A DNA stretch of 64,000 nucleotides, taken from NCBI RefSeq assembly GCF_021155775.2, contig NC_060233.1:19688037-19752036 (forward strand), given 5' to 3'. Numbering within the stretch: position 1 is the stretch's first letter; each line of letters begins with the position of its first letter. The notes below the pieces were generated by a model. That model ran no database searches. It had not been told where the DNA came from and worked only from the letters and a program-made list of their open reading frames with translations. Source of the stretch: Neodiprion pinetum (taxonomy: Eukaryota; Arthropoda; Insecta; Hymenoptera; Diprionidae). A program made the translations under genes and the position numbers. This document shows, in pieces, positions 1-8,689 of this stretch.

Positions 1-651
1 AGAAAAACTCGTACAACTCCTTTGCATCCGCAATCTGACGGCATGATAGTGCGTCTGAATCGGACTTTGCTACAATATTTGTCGTCCTTCGTAGAGCAAA
101 ATCAGAGAGATTGGGACTCCTGGATCCCTTTTTTCCTCTTATCTTACAGATCTGCGATTCATGAGACGACGAAGCAGACGCCAGCCCTCATGCTTACTGG
201 ACGAAATCTTCGACTTCCGTCAGATTTAGAGAAAGGCCCTGTGCCTGTGCAAAGACAACATCAAACAGATTATGCCTTTTCATTACAACAACGTTTAGAA
301 GAAATTCATCACTTTGCTAGGAATAGAATTTCTATGGCTTCAGATAAATTGAAAACTCGTTATGATATTCGAGCCAGAGATTTAAAATTTAATCCTGGAG
401 ATTCTGTTTGGCTCTTTCAACCACGAAGACAAAAAGGACGATGTCCAAAGCTACAAAGAAATTGGGAAGGCCCTTACTTAGTGGTTAACCGGATAAATGA
501 TGTTGTTTATAGAATCCGAAGATCTCCTCATTCGCGTCAGAAAGTGGTTCACTTGGATCGTCTTGCTCCATTTGAAGAAGATCAACCTGGAACAGTCTCT
601 CCAAGACCAGGAACATCCTTCGAGGTTAGATCTTCAAACGAACACCCTTGA
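1..651 (+). pseudogene. gypsy integrase, C-terminal part
   Basis: The frame is open from base 1 to the stop at 649-651. The start shows the end of the integrase catalytic core (PLHPQSDGM followed by RLNRTL). The middle has the usual gypsy helical segment (DSWIPFFLLSYRS). The C-terminus has the GPY-type module (GDSVWLFQPRR, then NWEGPYLVV). In family members SDGM is followed by a catalytic Glu of the DDE triad; here it reads MIV, so that Glu appears replaced. The zinc-binding N-terminus and first two acidic residues are off the window. A second copy of the same protein lies on the minus strand at 4570-5623. Confidence 0.85.
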
Positions 652-669
652 CGACTGTGATCGACTTGA

Positions 670-1359
670 CCTTCTTTACAGTCGGTCATCGATTGGGAGA
701 AGAATTTACCTTTTGGAATTCGTTCGAGTAAAACTCGACCGCTTACGATTATTATAGAAGGAAATATCGGATGCGGAAAAACAACTTTCACTAAGAGGTT
801 TTTAGCAGATCGCCAGGTCTGTACACTTTTAGAACCTCTTGAGGAATATCGAAATGTAGCTGGAATTAATCTTTTAGATTTGATGTATCAAGACCCAGAT
901 CGTTATTGCTATTATTTTCAACATTTCGCTCAAATGGTTATGTTTGACAGACATTTGCAGACGACTTCATTGCCGGTAAAGGTGATGGAAAGATCGATAT
1001 TCAGTAGCAATTGTTTTGTAGAAGCTCGTCGAAGGTTAGGTAATTTTCGCGACTTCGAATCTCATTTATTGACAAAAAATTTTGATCTTCTCATTCGCTC
1101 GTCTGAGCTCAGAGTAGATTTGATTGTTTATTTGCGAGTTTCCCCAGAAACTTCTTTTGCTCGAGTTAGTTCCCGTTCTCGTGAGGAAGAATCGAGTATT
1201 TCTTTAGAGCTACTCAGAACTATCCATGAGGTTCATGAAGATTGGCTAGTAAAACAAACTTTTTCTTATTTATCGGCTGCTGTCTTGGTTATGAATGCAG
1301 AAGCTACAGCCGATCAAGTTTTTAAAGATTTTTGTACGTCTATGATGTGCGGGGGTTAA
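670..1359 (+). CDS. deoxynucleoside kinase captured by gypsy element
   Basis: About 229 open codons match the deoxynucleoside kinase family (insect dNK, vertebrate TK2/dCK), which phosphorylates deoxynucleosides in dNTP salvage. Visible motifs in order: P-loop GNIGCGKT (760-783), ERS motif (988-996), and the arginine-rich lid RSREEES (1174-1194) followed by HEVHEDWL. Length is close to the roughly 250 residues usual for the family. No in-frame ATG precedes the P-loop. After the TGA at 667-669 the frame opens across TTCTTTACAG (672-681), a good 3' splice site, which suggests expression from a spliced transcript as for retroviral env. The frame has no stop up to 1359. Enzyme identity is strong; expression and activity are inference. 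Confidence 0.88.
   Translation, partial: PSLQSVIDWEKNLPFGIRSSKTRPLTIIIEGNIGCGKTTFTKRFLADRQVCTLLEPLEEYRNVAGINLLDLMYQDPDRYCYYFQHFAQMVMFDRHLQTTSLPVKVMERSIFSSNCFVEARRRLGNFRDFESHLLTKNFDLLIRSSELRVDLIVYLRVSPETSFARVSSRSREEESSISLELLRTIHEVHEDWLVKQTFSYLSAAVLVMNAEATADQVFKDFCTSMMCGG
672..681 (+). promoter_or_regulatory. putative 3' splice acceptor ahead of the kinase
   Basis: TTCTTTACAG immediately precedes the open kinase frame. The second copy on the minus strand has TGCTTTACAG at the equivalent place (4579-4570). Conservation while neighbouring bases differ, plus the missing start codon, supports splicing. The donor would lie in the 5' leader or gag, outside the window. Confidence 0.5.
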
Positions 1360-1493
1360 TTCAGATTTGAATAATGAAGAAGTATTCTTAATTAAGAGAA
1401 AAACGAAAAAACAAAGTTTAATTTTCTTCATTAAAACAAGATAAAAAAAAGAACGAATGGTGAAAACGAGAGGTTACATATATAAAAAAAAAA

Positions 1494-1952
1494 TTAAGTT
1501 TCAAAAATTTGTTCCGCCATAATCTTTAGAGCGGACTTGACTTCTGCACAATCGTTGCAGCCTTCGGTGGAGTTTGTTGCGAGTAAATTCTTCCGGCAAT
1601 CGCGGCAAGCTTTGTTTTCTCCCGCGAAGGTAAGATGAGTTTGCTTGAGCTCATAGAAGTTCTTCATGTCCGCGCTGAAATAAATCAGACACGGGGAACT
1701 TATATATTTTTTTGAACTAAAAATTTGCGTGAGAACTTACCGAGTAACCCAGCAGTTTAAGCATATTAGCCCCATTTTGTGTTTCTCTCTTACGGTCTCA
1801 CCCCGACCACATTTTAGGGTCTTCCATTGATTTTCGAAATAGATCTTGAATTCTTGTTGTGTCATATTTTTTATGTTCTCCCACGAATAACTTGAGGTAA
1901 TTACGCCCGCATTGATGAAGGCGGAAACGGGTGGAGTCTTTATGATTAACAT
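1494..1952 (-). CDS. antisense spliced ORF, cysteine-rich, unknown function
   Basis: Two exons on the minus strand, 1952-1741 and 1674-1494, separated by a 66-bp intron with GTAAGT donor and TTTATTTCAG acceptor. The join keeps frame and gives 130 codons. The protein has three CxxC pairs (CLNC, CRDC, CNDC), which could bind zinc. Upstream, about 2160-1960, a lysine/arginine-rich frame (RKKQPKKTN, KSPRRRQ) runs toward it but is out of frame across a T/A homopolymer near 1960-1975, so the N-terminus may be longer or broken. I do not recognise the family. It lies antisense between the kinase and the 3' LTR, so it could be an accessory gene or an unrelated insertion. Confidence 0.5.
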
Positions 1953-2238
1953 TTTTCTTTTTAAAAAAAACTAATTGAGTCTGTCTTCGACGAGGACTTT
2001 TCTTATAATGATTTGTTATTTCTGCGTTGCTAATCAATTTGAGATTTGTTTTCTTCGGTTGTTTCTTTCTAGAAACTTCTTCTTTGGAATCGAGTTTTGT
2101 ATCGGACAGGCTTTGGTTTCTTTTATTAATGTGAAAAGAGCCACGATTATTTTTCGAGGTCGATGAGCGATTGCTTGATTTTCACATTTTATTAACCTTA
2201 AGTGTCAGTTTTTGTGAGTACTTTTTCAGGTTACTTGA

Positions 2239-2453
2239 CACAGCCTTTTCCCATCCAATCTTTCCCCGATTCCTGAAGATGACTGGTGGTCTTATTTTGA
2301 AGAAGGACGCAGAAAAGAATCAGATAAGATCGTTTCTTTTCTTTTGAATACATATTCAATTTATTTTATTCAAGTATTCTCCCAAATTCACTTAGTGAAT
2401 TTGAATTGTTATACCATCACTCACATTTGTCCTTCCAAAACTCTAGGGTGAAC
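2239..2453 (+). other. possible small sense ORF in the gypsy 3' region
   Basis: An open stretch of about 70 codons follows an acceptor-like CAG near 2241-2243 and includes PEDDWWSYFEEGRRKESDK, which looks more protein-like than chance. It has no ATG near its start and no recognised family. It could be a terminal exon of an accessory gene of the retroelement or a chance frame. The rest of 1360-2910 outside this and the antisense ORF shows nothing I can name. Confidence 0.2.
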
Positions 2454-2910
2454 TATTTCTAAAGAAGATTAGGATCAGTCACCCCACTATTTCCTTATTT
2501 CCTATGAAGGGAAGTCTGTTTTTATCTTATTTGGTCCTGGAATTGTCGGTTTCCGCTTCGATGTTTTCATCCGAACCTGTTTCGGAGGGATCCTTCATGA
2601 AGAAGATTGAATTTCTTTCCGACATCAATCTGGGCCGTTGCTGATAACTTTGAATTCATGAAGCCACATAACACTCAATAACACTAACCTTTATAAAACA
2701 TGGCACATGAATTTTTGGGATTATTTAACGCTCAACTATCTGCTCAAGGTTTTCTGTGGTTTACCTTGAGACTGTGGGCAAATGCCAGATAGTAAAAAAG
2801 GGAGTTCTTAAATTTTTAGAGCCACAGCTCCAACTCACCTTTGAGCACTGACTACTAGACTGCTTTTATAATTGTTTTATCTTTCCCGAGTCGGGACGAC
2901 TCTTTTCCTC

Positions 2911-2922
2911 GGGGGGGAGTAG
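2911..2922 (+). promoter_or_regulatory. polypurine tract of gypsy element
   Basis: GGGGGGGAGTAG lies directly against the first base of the LTR, the position of the plus-strand primer in LTR retroelements. It is unusually G-rich, as is the tract of the other gypsy family at 59132-59154. Confidence 0.7.
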
Positions 2923-3209
2923 TGTTACAAAGGGTGAAATCACCCGTTTTGCCGCCTCTTTAATGATCTAGTAGTCGGCATAGATAAAAGACGTTTATAA
3001 ACCTCTTATGTCTTAAAAAGAATAAGGTTGCTGCGCCAACCAACATTATTGTAAAAACAGTCTTGTTTCAGACTTTAAACGAGAAACACATATCTTGCAT
3101 TAAAAGCATTTTTCACGATATTTTGTTCACGCTCTTGATTTCTTTTGATTTGATAATAAGTAAACTCGCGGATCCATATTTTATTTTCCGTAACGTCAAA
3201 AACATTACA
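2923..3209 (+). repeat. 3' LTR of the kinase-bearing gypsy family
   Basis: The LTR begins TGTTACAAAGGG and ends ACATTACA (287 bp). Boundaries are set by the purine tract on the left and by comparison with two more copies on the minus strand (22477-23554 and 24811-26672, each interrupted). It carries a TATA-like GTTTATAAAC near 2993-3002, conserved in the other copies, which probably acts as the promoter. Confidence 0.8.
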
Positions 3210-3274
3210 ATATTTTATATTTATATATTATTTTCATTACTTATATTAACCCTTAGCGGCAAACATTTTTCCTT

Positions 3275-3720
3275 ACTTACTATCGACTCGAATTTTGTAC
3301 TTGAGGGTTTTTGGGGTCGCTGATTACGAATCTGCACTCAAAATTTGAAAATTCAAGATGGCGGATTAAATATGGCGGACCAAACGTGCAAAAACTCGTT
3401 TGACGAAAGCGAAAGTTGGTACTTGGAGGTTTTCGGGGTCGCTCATTACGAATCTGCACTCAAAAGTTAGTAATTCGAGATGGCGAATCCAATATGGCAG
3501 ACCAAAACGCAAAAAGTCGCTTGACGAAAGCGAAAGTTGGCATTCAGAAAGTTTTCGGAGTCGCTAATCACGAATCCGCACTCAAAAGTTAGAAATTCAT
3601 GATGGCGGATCCAATATGGCGGACTAAAAATGTAAAAAGTCGTTTGACGGGAACGAAAATTGGTACTCAGGGGTTTTTGCGGTCACTTATTACGAATATG
3701 CAGTCAAAATTTGGAAAGTT
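3275..3720 (+). repeat. tandem repeat, ~120-bp unit
   Basis: Between three and four diverged units of about 120 bp. Each holds GTCGCTNATTACGAAT, GCACTCAAAA, a pair of ATGGCGGA-type motifs around CCAATATGGC, and TTTGACGAAAGCGAAA. Units differ by substitutions and small indels. Spacing is continuous with no unique spacers, so it is satellite-like, not a CRISPR array. Confidence 0.8.
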
Positions 3721-3899
3721 TTAAAGTAATATAAATAATCCGAATAATTACAGATATATGTTTTTTCTTATCATTTTGGAAGATGCGTTTATTTACCCTC
3801 TTCTTCTATTCGATAGATATCATAATTAGCGTTCGTAAGGAGTAAACTCCAGTAGTGCGTCGGAGCTGACACACACTTTTTTTTTTGTACAGTATAAGG

Positions 3900-4569
3900 T
3901 TAATCTCCGCACGACAAGGAAGAACAAAAATCTTTAAAAACTTGATCAACTGTGGATTCTGCAGTGATAACTAAAACAGGCGCCGACAAAGACGAAAAGG
4001 TTTGTTTTATTAACCAATCTTCATGAACTTCATGAATAGTTCTGATTAACTCTTAAGAAACGCTCGATTTTTCTTCGCGAGAACGGGAACAGACCAGAGC
4101 GAAACAAGTTTCTGGGCAAACTCACAAATAAACAATCAAATCTACTCTGAACTCAGACGAGCCAATGGGAAGAGAGATATTTTCCATCGATAAATGAGAT
4201 TCGAAGTCGCGAAAATTTCCCAATCTTCGGCGAGCTTCTATGAAACAATTGCCATTAAATATCGATTACCTTTATAGGTAACGAAATTGTCTAAAGATGC
4301 CTGTCAAATATAACCATTCGAGCGTAATGCTGAGAATGATAGCAATACCGATCAGGGTACTAATACAATGAATCTGAGAGATTATTACCAGCGACGTCTC
4401 GATATTCTTCAAGAGATTCTAAAAGTGTACAGACCTGGTGGTCGACTGAAAACATCTTAGTAAAAGTTGATTTTCCGCAACCGATATTTCTTTCAATAGT
4501 AATTGTAAGTGGTCCAATTTCATTTAATCGAATTCCTAAACGAAGATTCTTCTTCCAATCAATGACTGA
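3900..4569 (-). pseudogene. deoxynucleoside kinase, second decayed copy
   Basis: The reverse strand matches the kinase at 670-1359. It has the acceptor-like TGCTTTACAG (4579-4570), a P-loop NIGCGKS near 4485, the CTLLE segment, the HEDWLI region near 4020, and a stop at 3900-3902. About ten bases carrying the ERS motif are missing near 4265, and further frame breaks follow, so the copy cannot make active enzyme. It again sits just 3' of the integrase remnant, showing that kinase and gypsy element move as one unit. Confidence 0.8.
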
Positions 4570-5623
4570 CTGTAAAGCAGGTTAAGTCGATCATGGTTGA
4601 CGAGAGTGTACTTCTGCAGATGTAACCTCGAAGGATGTTCCAGGTCATGGAGAATCAGTCTCTGGTTGATCTTCTTCAAATGAAGCATGTCGATCCAGGT
4701 GTACTATTTTTGCCTTGGAGTAAAGGTTTTTTCGGATCATGTAAACGACATCATTGATCCGGTTAACCAGTAAAAGTAAGGGCTTTCCTAATTTCTTTGT
4801 AGTTTCAGACATCGTCCTTTCTGTCTTCGAGGTTGAAAGAGTCAGACAGAATCTCCGGGATTAAACTCTAAATCCCTGGCTCGATGATCGTAACGAGTTT
4901 TTAATTCATCCGAAACCATAGAAATTTTATTTCTAGCGAAACGATGAATTTCTTCTAATCGTCGTTGTAAAAGAAAGGCATAATCTGTTTAGTGCTATTT
5001 TTGCACAGGAACAGGGTGTTTCGGCAAAGTATCGGTTTAGTTAAATGTGTATCTCGCGGCACTCAAAATCGTCCTCACGCATGTACGCACACTCGCGTGC
5101 AATGTTAACTTGTCGTCTCTGCGTCAAATCTCACCGCTTGCCCGTGCGCGACTCGGAACCTATCAGCTGAATCTCATGTATTGTCTACTGTCTCGAAATC
5201 ATGTATGTGTGTAATCCATGTGTTCTCTCGCTCTGTAAATCATCACTCTCTGTAACGTTCTCTTGCGATACGGTTTGTATCGTCGCATCAGAATTAATAA
5301 ACTTCTCAGTTACTATTAATCATCATTTCTCTCCATCTCAACATCATCTTCGTTTCATTTACACTCGTTCTCATCACTAATTCGCGGATCCCACGTTGAT
5401 GATCCATATCCTTTTGCCATCGCTCTAAACACAGGGCCTTTTCCCAAATGTTACTGACGTCGAGGATTTCTTCCGGTAAGCATGATAGCTGGCGTCTGTT
5501 TTGTCGTCCACGAATCGTAGACCTGTAGGATAAGAGGAAGAAGGGGATCCAGGAGTCCCAGTCAGTAGTATAACAAGGCCGGTTCTGGATAGAAACACTT
5601 TCTTTATCGACCAAGCCGACCAA
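4570..5623 (-). pseudogene. gypsy integrase remnant, split by a solo LTR
   Basis: Two pieces of the integrase seen at 1-651. Piece 5623-5432 has DWDSWIPFFLLSYRS. Piece 5011-4570 has the helical segment, the GDSV-LFQPRRQKGR module and the chain end before the kinase. Several stops and frameshifts are present. A 415-bp solo LTR of another family (5017-5431) with a CAGGG duplication interrupts it. Bases 5624-5684 are flanking sequence I cannot assign. Confidence 0.75.
5017..5431 (+). repeat. solo LTR, family B, with 5-bp TSD
   Basis: A 415-bp sequence starting TGTTTCGGCAAAGTA and ending CTAAACA is flanked by CAGGG on both sides (5012-5016 and 5432-5436). The duplication matches integrase coding sequence that is uninterrupted in the copy at 1-651, so the empty site is known. 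A polyadenylation-like AATAAA lies near 5290. The same LTR occurs inverted at 36936-37351. Confidence 0.85.
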
Positions 5624-5684
5624 TCCGCCTATACGTGCATCCCAGACGCAAACCCTAGAAGGTTACCCCCACGCTCGTGAGATA

Positions 5685-6373
5685 AAATGTGCTCTGCCGA
5701 CCACTCGTCGGTAAGAAAATCTCCCAAATGACGATGATCGTCGGTAAAAAATCCTCCGAATGACCATGATTGTCGGTAAAAAATCGTCCAAATGACCATG
5801 ATTGAACGTTTCGACCGAGAATCCTGGCATGTGTCAGGTTTTGAGAGCTTCCAGAAGGTTCGAGAAGATTCTCACAGCCTTGAACGAATCCAGACTAACA
5901 AACAATTCGTCCGACGTGTTTCGACTCGACGGTGAGCGGCATGCGGTCAAAGGACTTCGGTGCGACGTTGAATTCTGAAAGACCCGCTCTGACCTTGAAC
6001 GAATTTGAGACGAACAATTCTCGGAATAGTCCGACGAAAACAATACTCGGAATCTTCCGACGAGTTTCGACTTGACGGCGAGCGGTCTGCCGACAACGGA
6101 TTGCGGTGCGACGTCGAATTCCGGAAGGTTCGGAAATTTGTATGCGGCTGCTTCGACCCTGAACGAATGCAGGCTGACAAACAATGCGTTCGACAAGTTT
6201 CGACTTGACGGCGAGCGGTCCGGGACCGTGAAAAAGAGTTTCTTTGACCCTGAAAGATTTTCGGAATCATCTGACGAAAACAATACTCGGAATCGTCCGA
6301 CGAGTTTCGACTCGACAGTGAGCGGCCTGCGGACAATGGATTGCGGTGCGACGTCGAATTCTGGAAGGTCCTA
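5685..6373 (+). repeat. left terminal inverted repeat of Polinton copy 1
   Basis: Reverse-complement match to 19459-20068. The outer part holds tandem units of about 33 bp, each with a CGTCGGTAA-type motif and AAATGACCATGAT. The inner part repeats a segment containing CGACGGCGAGCGGTCTGC and GGTGCGACGTCGAATTC several times, so this arm is longer than the right one. Open frames across it (for example 5834-6396 minus) are by-products of the repeat. Confidence 0.85.
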
Positions 6374-6506
6374 ACGTACAATCGAAGACACATCATTTCG
6401 GTAGCTTCTAGAAGTGTTTCAAGGATTCTGTGTGCCTAGTGGGAGGAATACGGCTATAAGAGGCTGAATTTCAGGTCAGGAAGACAGTCTTGCATCTTCA
6501 GCTCCA

Positions 6507-6659
6507 ATGAGGAAAACTCCAAATAAAGCCGAACTAAAACAGCGAATCGATCGGTTCTTGAAAAATATTCACGACTTGGAAAACGTTATTAACCAGAAGT
6601 CAGAACTCAACAAAGTGACAAAAAAGTTCGCTAATCTAAATTCATCAAGAAACACATAA
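6507..6659 (+). CDS. small hypothetical protein, 50 aa
   Basis: A 50-codon frame with ATG at 6507 just inside the left terminal repeat. The product is basic and helical in character (ELKQRIDRFLKNIHDLE), with heptad-like spacing. Nothing identifies it. It is at the place where Polintons often carry small early genes. Confidence 0.3.
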   Translation: MRKTPNKAELKQRIDRFLKNIHDLENVINQKSELNKVTKKFANLNSSRNT

Positions 6660-6714
6660 CTATTAAACATTAAAAAAAAAAAATGGATTTTGCAAACTGA
6701 ACGAAGCTGCAAGC

Positions 6715-7002
6715 ATGAACGAATTTCTACCGACGAAGAAATTGACGGAGCTGGAAATTTTCGAAATCTACAAAGTCACCAACATTCGACGAATCCAAAC
6801 GAGGCTTAGACAGCGTGTCGTCACAGATCTGAACGACGAATTCAGCGTATTCTTACCGGCACGGATTGTGCGACTGCTAAACGAGGACGAGACCCAATAC
6901 CAGAAATTGGTGCAGACGATGGAGGCGGAGCGGTTGCTCTTGCAGTATCTGGGCGGCCAGTACGGTAAAATTGAATTCAAAGATGCGTCGACTCTCGCCT
7001 AA
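6715..7002 (+). CDS. small conserved-type Polinton protein, 95 aa
   Basis: An intact 95-residue frame from ATG 6715. The pattern (strand-rich start with KVTNIRRIQTRLRQRV, then FSVFLPARIVRLL and a C-terminal LLLQYLGGQ) resembles small proteins found beside polymerase genes in insect Polintons. I cannot assign a biochemical role from the sequence; a small nucleic-acid-binding fold is one possibility. It is one of the few unbroken frames in this element. Confidence 0.5.
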   Translation: MNEFLPTKKLTELEIFEIYKVTNIRRIQTRLRQRVVTDLNDEFSVFLPARIVRLLNEDETQYQKLVQTMEAERLLLQYLGGQYGKIEFKDASTLA

Positions 7003-7460
7003 TTTGCACACCGTACCTGAACAACGTAGGCAGCGTCTTCTTCTTACCAGCATGGAGCGTGCGACTACTGAACGTGATCAAGAACCAATTTCAAAAACTT
7101 GACAAAAAAAAAACTTTCCAAGAAGTTTCGAAGTATTCTACGTTTCATAACGTTCAAGAAAATTGTATAAATATTTCCACAAAGCTTTTATTTTTTTTTT
7201 TTTTTTGCTGTACATTAACTAGATATACTACTACTACTACTACGTTGCATGCTGTCGTTTACAGCTCTCTGAAACATACAATAATTTTGGATATTCAAGA
7301 TATGATGTATCATTCACGCACACAAAAGTATTTAACGAAGTTGTTCGAAAAATTGTGGAATGATATTTTCGAAACCTAAGACATGTATGTATCACAAAAG
7401 GTTCAAGGTTTTCGTTGTTAAAAAGAAACAAAAAGAAAATAAATTTGTTCTAAAAGTTGT
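7003..7460. other. no gene seen
   Basis: AT-rich spacer with a long T-run (7188-7207) and a short ACT microsatellite (7220-7240). Frames here are low complexity and I treat them as non-coding. Confidence 0.4.
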
Positions 7461-7481
7461 GAAATTGAATATAAATTTTTA

Positions 7482-7691
7482 TTACATTTTTTGAAACAAA
7501 CAATCCCCCTCTTCATCACGTACCGCCACATCATGGGCCGCCACACCCACCTGGTAAACGATAACGTCATTTCGAGGGTTGTTATCGTCATTACGGTCAC
7601 CGTTCGCCATGTGCACGCTCATTGCCAACCTGACTGATTGTACCAGAAAATCGTCAGGTATTTCGAATATCCACTCTATAGGAACCCGCAC
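7482..7691 (-). CDS. hypothetical Polinton ORF, 69 aa
   Basis: An open minus-strand frame with an acidic, non-repetitive product (EWIFEIPDDFLVQSVRLAMS, then DVAVRDEEGD). It follows the broken gene at 7790-8350 on the same strand. It may be that gene's former tail or a separate small gene. No family recognised. Confidence 0.3.
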   Translation of the reverse strand: MRVPIEWIFEIPDDFLVQSVRLAMSVHMANGDRNDDNNPRNDVIVYQVGVAAHDVAVRDEEGDCLFQKM

Positions 7692-7789
7692 ATGTTATAA
7701 AATGTTTACGTACTACATTTTTTTTTTTTGAAAATAATCTGAAAAAAACGCACACAAGTGAAATTATTTCAATTCACTCAAGTAAAATC

Positions 7790-8350
7790 GGAAAGTTGTT
7801 GTTGTACACTCAAGGTAAAAAAAAAAACTGTATGAGTGCACTAATTCCAATCGCCCACCTTGACAGTCTGCAAGCTCAACTGATAATGAATTCATCAGAC
7901 GGACGTAACACCCCACTCTAGATACAGCTTCTTCATATGTTTTAGGTTCACGATTGAACTGATACCAAATCATAAAGTGGTTGACACTTGTCGGTTACGT
8001 TTGCAGGATATATCCTTCTCACTCTGTCCTACTGCACTAGTGCGTAGATCTCGAAATCGTGAAACTGACACCGTGGGGCAAAGTAAAACATCCCCGTAAC
8101 GCTCTCGATGGACGATATCTACTAAGCCTATCACAGTTCCATGTATAACTCGAGCGATTAGTTCACTTTCACAGCTCCTTCTCGTGCATGAGGCGTGCAA
8201 AACTTCTTCGCCAAGTTCCAAGAACTGCCTTGCCATCTTCCACACGCTGTAGGTTCGTTCGAATGATATCATCAAATTTTTTTCGCTGAAGAATATTGCA
8301 TACGGTTGTTCACGGATTTTCGGCAATGTGTGAGTCACGTCGACGTTCAC
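7790..8350 (-). pseudogene. hypothetical Polinton protein, frameshifted
   Basis: Two abutting minus-strand frames look like one former gene of about 180 residues. The first (8350-7973) has YSVWKMARQFLELGEEVL and RERYGDVLLCPTVSVSRF. The second (7973-7790) has WYQFNREPKTYEEAVSRV and GCYVRLMNSL. They overlap near 7970, consistent with one frameshift. The composition is that of a real protein and it lies antisense to, and upstream of, the polymerase. Function unknown. Confidence 0.4.
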
Positions 8351-8444
8351 CCATAAAAGGGACCGTGTCAGCGTAGAGCGGTCATTCTAGAGCAAGCTTC
8401 GCAACTCTATCTTTGTCAAGTGCGTGACCGGAAGAAGAAGAAAC

Positions 8445-8678
8445 ATGGATTCTGAAAAGTGTTGGAAATCAATACAAATGATGGAAACGGCGTTCAAGAT
8501 TTTATCTGAGAAATCGTCACCGGCAGAGATTGCAAAATGGATTCGATTCGGAACCCAAAATACCAAGCTTTTGAATAAAATCTTACGCAACAACGCCTTA
8601 ACGATCGGGAAGAAGACAAGAATTTTGACTACAATTAGAATTCTGAAATCGTTGACGGTCAAATTTCAACAATACTGA
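8445..8678 (+). CDS. small hypothetical protein, 77 aa
   Basis: A basic helical frame beginning MDSEKCWKSIQMM just upstream of the polymerase. No stop until 8678 and no recognisable motif. It may be a genuine small Polinton gene or the extreme N-terminus of the polymerase gene in another frame. Confidence 0.3.
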   Translation: MDSEKCWKSIQMMETAFKILSEKSSPAEIAKWIRFGTQNTKLLNKILRNNALTIGKKTRILTTIRILKSLTVKFQQY

Positions 8679-8689
8679 AAAGCGGGTGA

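Larger units (their letters stand above)
1..3209 (+). mobile_element. Ty3/gypsy element, 3' part, with captured deoxynucleoside kinase
   Basis: The 3' end of a gypsy-type retrotransposon that enters from the left window edge. In order it holds the integrase C-terminus (1-651), a deoxynucleoside kinase reading frame (about 670-1359), a region of about 1.5 kb with an antisense spliced ORF, a purine tract (2911-2922) and an LTR (2923-3209). The LTR is recognised from related copies at 22477-23554 and 24811-26672. The 5' LTR, gag, protease and reverse transcriptase lie outside the window, so the target duplication cannot be tested. Confidence 0.8.

Noticed and set aside
3275..3720. Regular repeats that might suggest a CRISPR array
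   Set aside because: Units are about 120 bp, diverged and contiguous with no unique spacers; the context is eukaryotic.
5834..6396. Overlapping 149-codon open frames, serine/arginine-rich
   Set aside because: They lie wholly within the Polinton terminal repeat, overlap each other in different frames and owe their length to the repeat composition.
7059..7379. 106-codon frame
   Set aside because: Contains a poly-Phe run from a T tract and a Thr run from an ACT microsatellite; low-complexity by-product.
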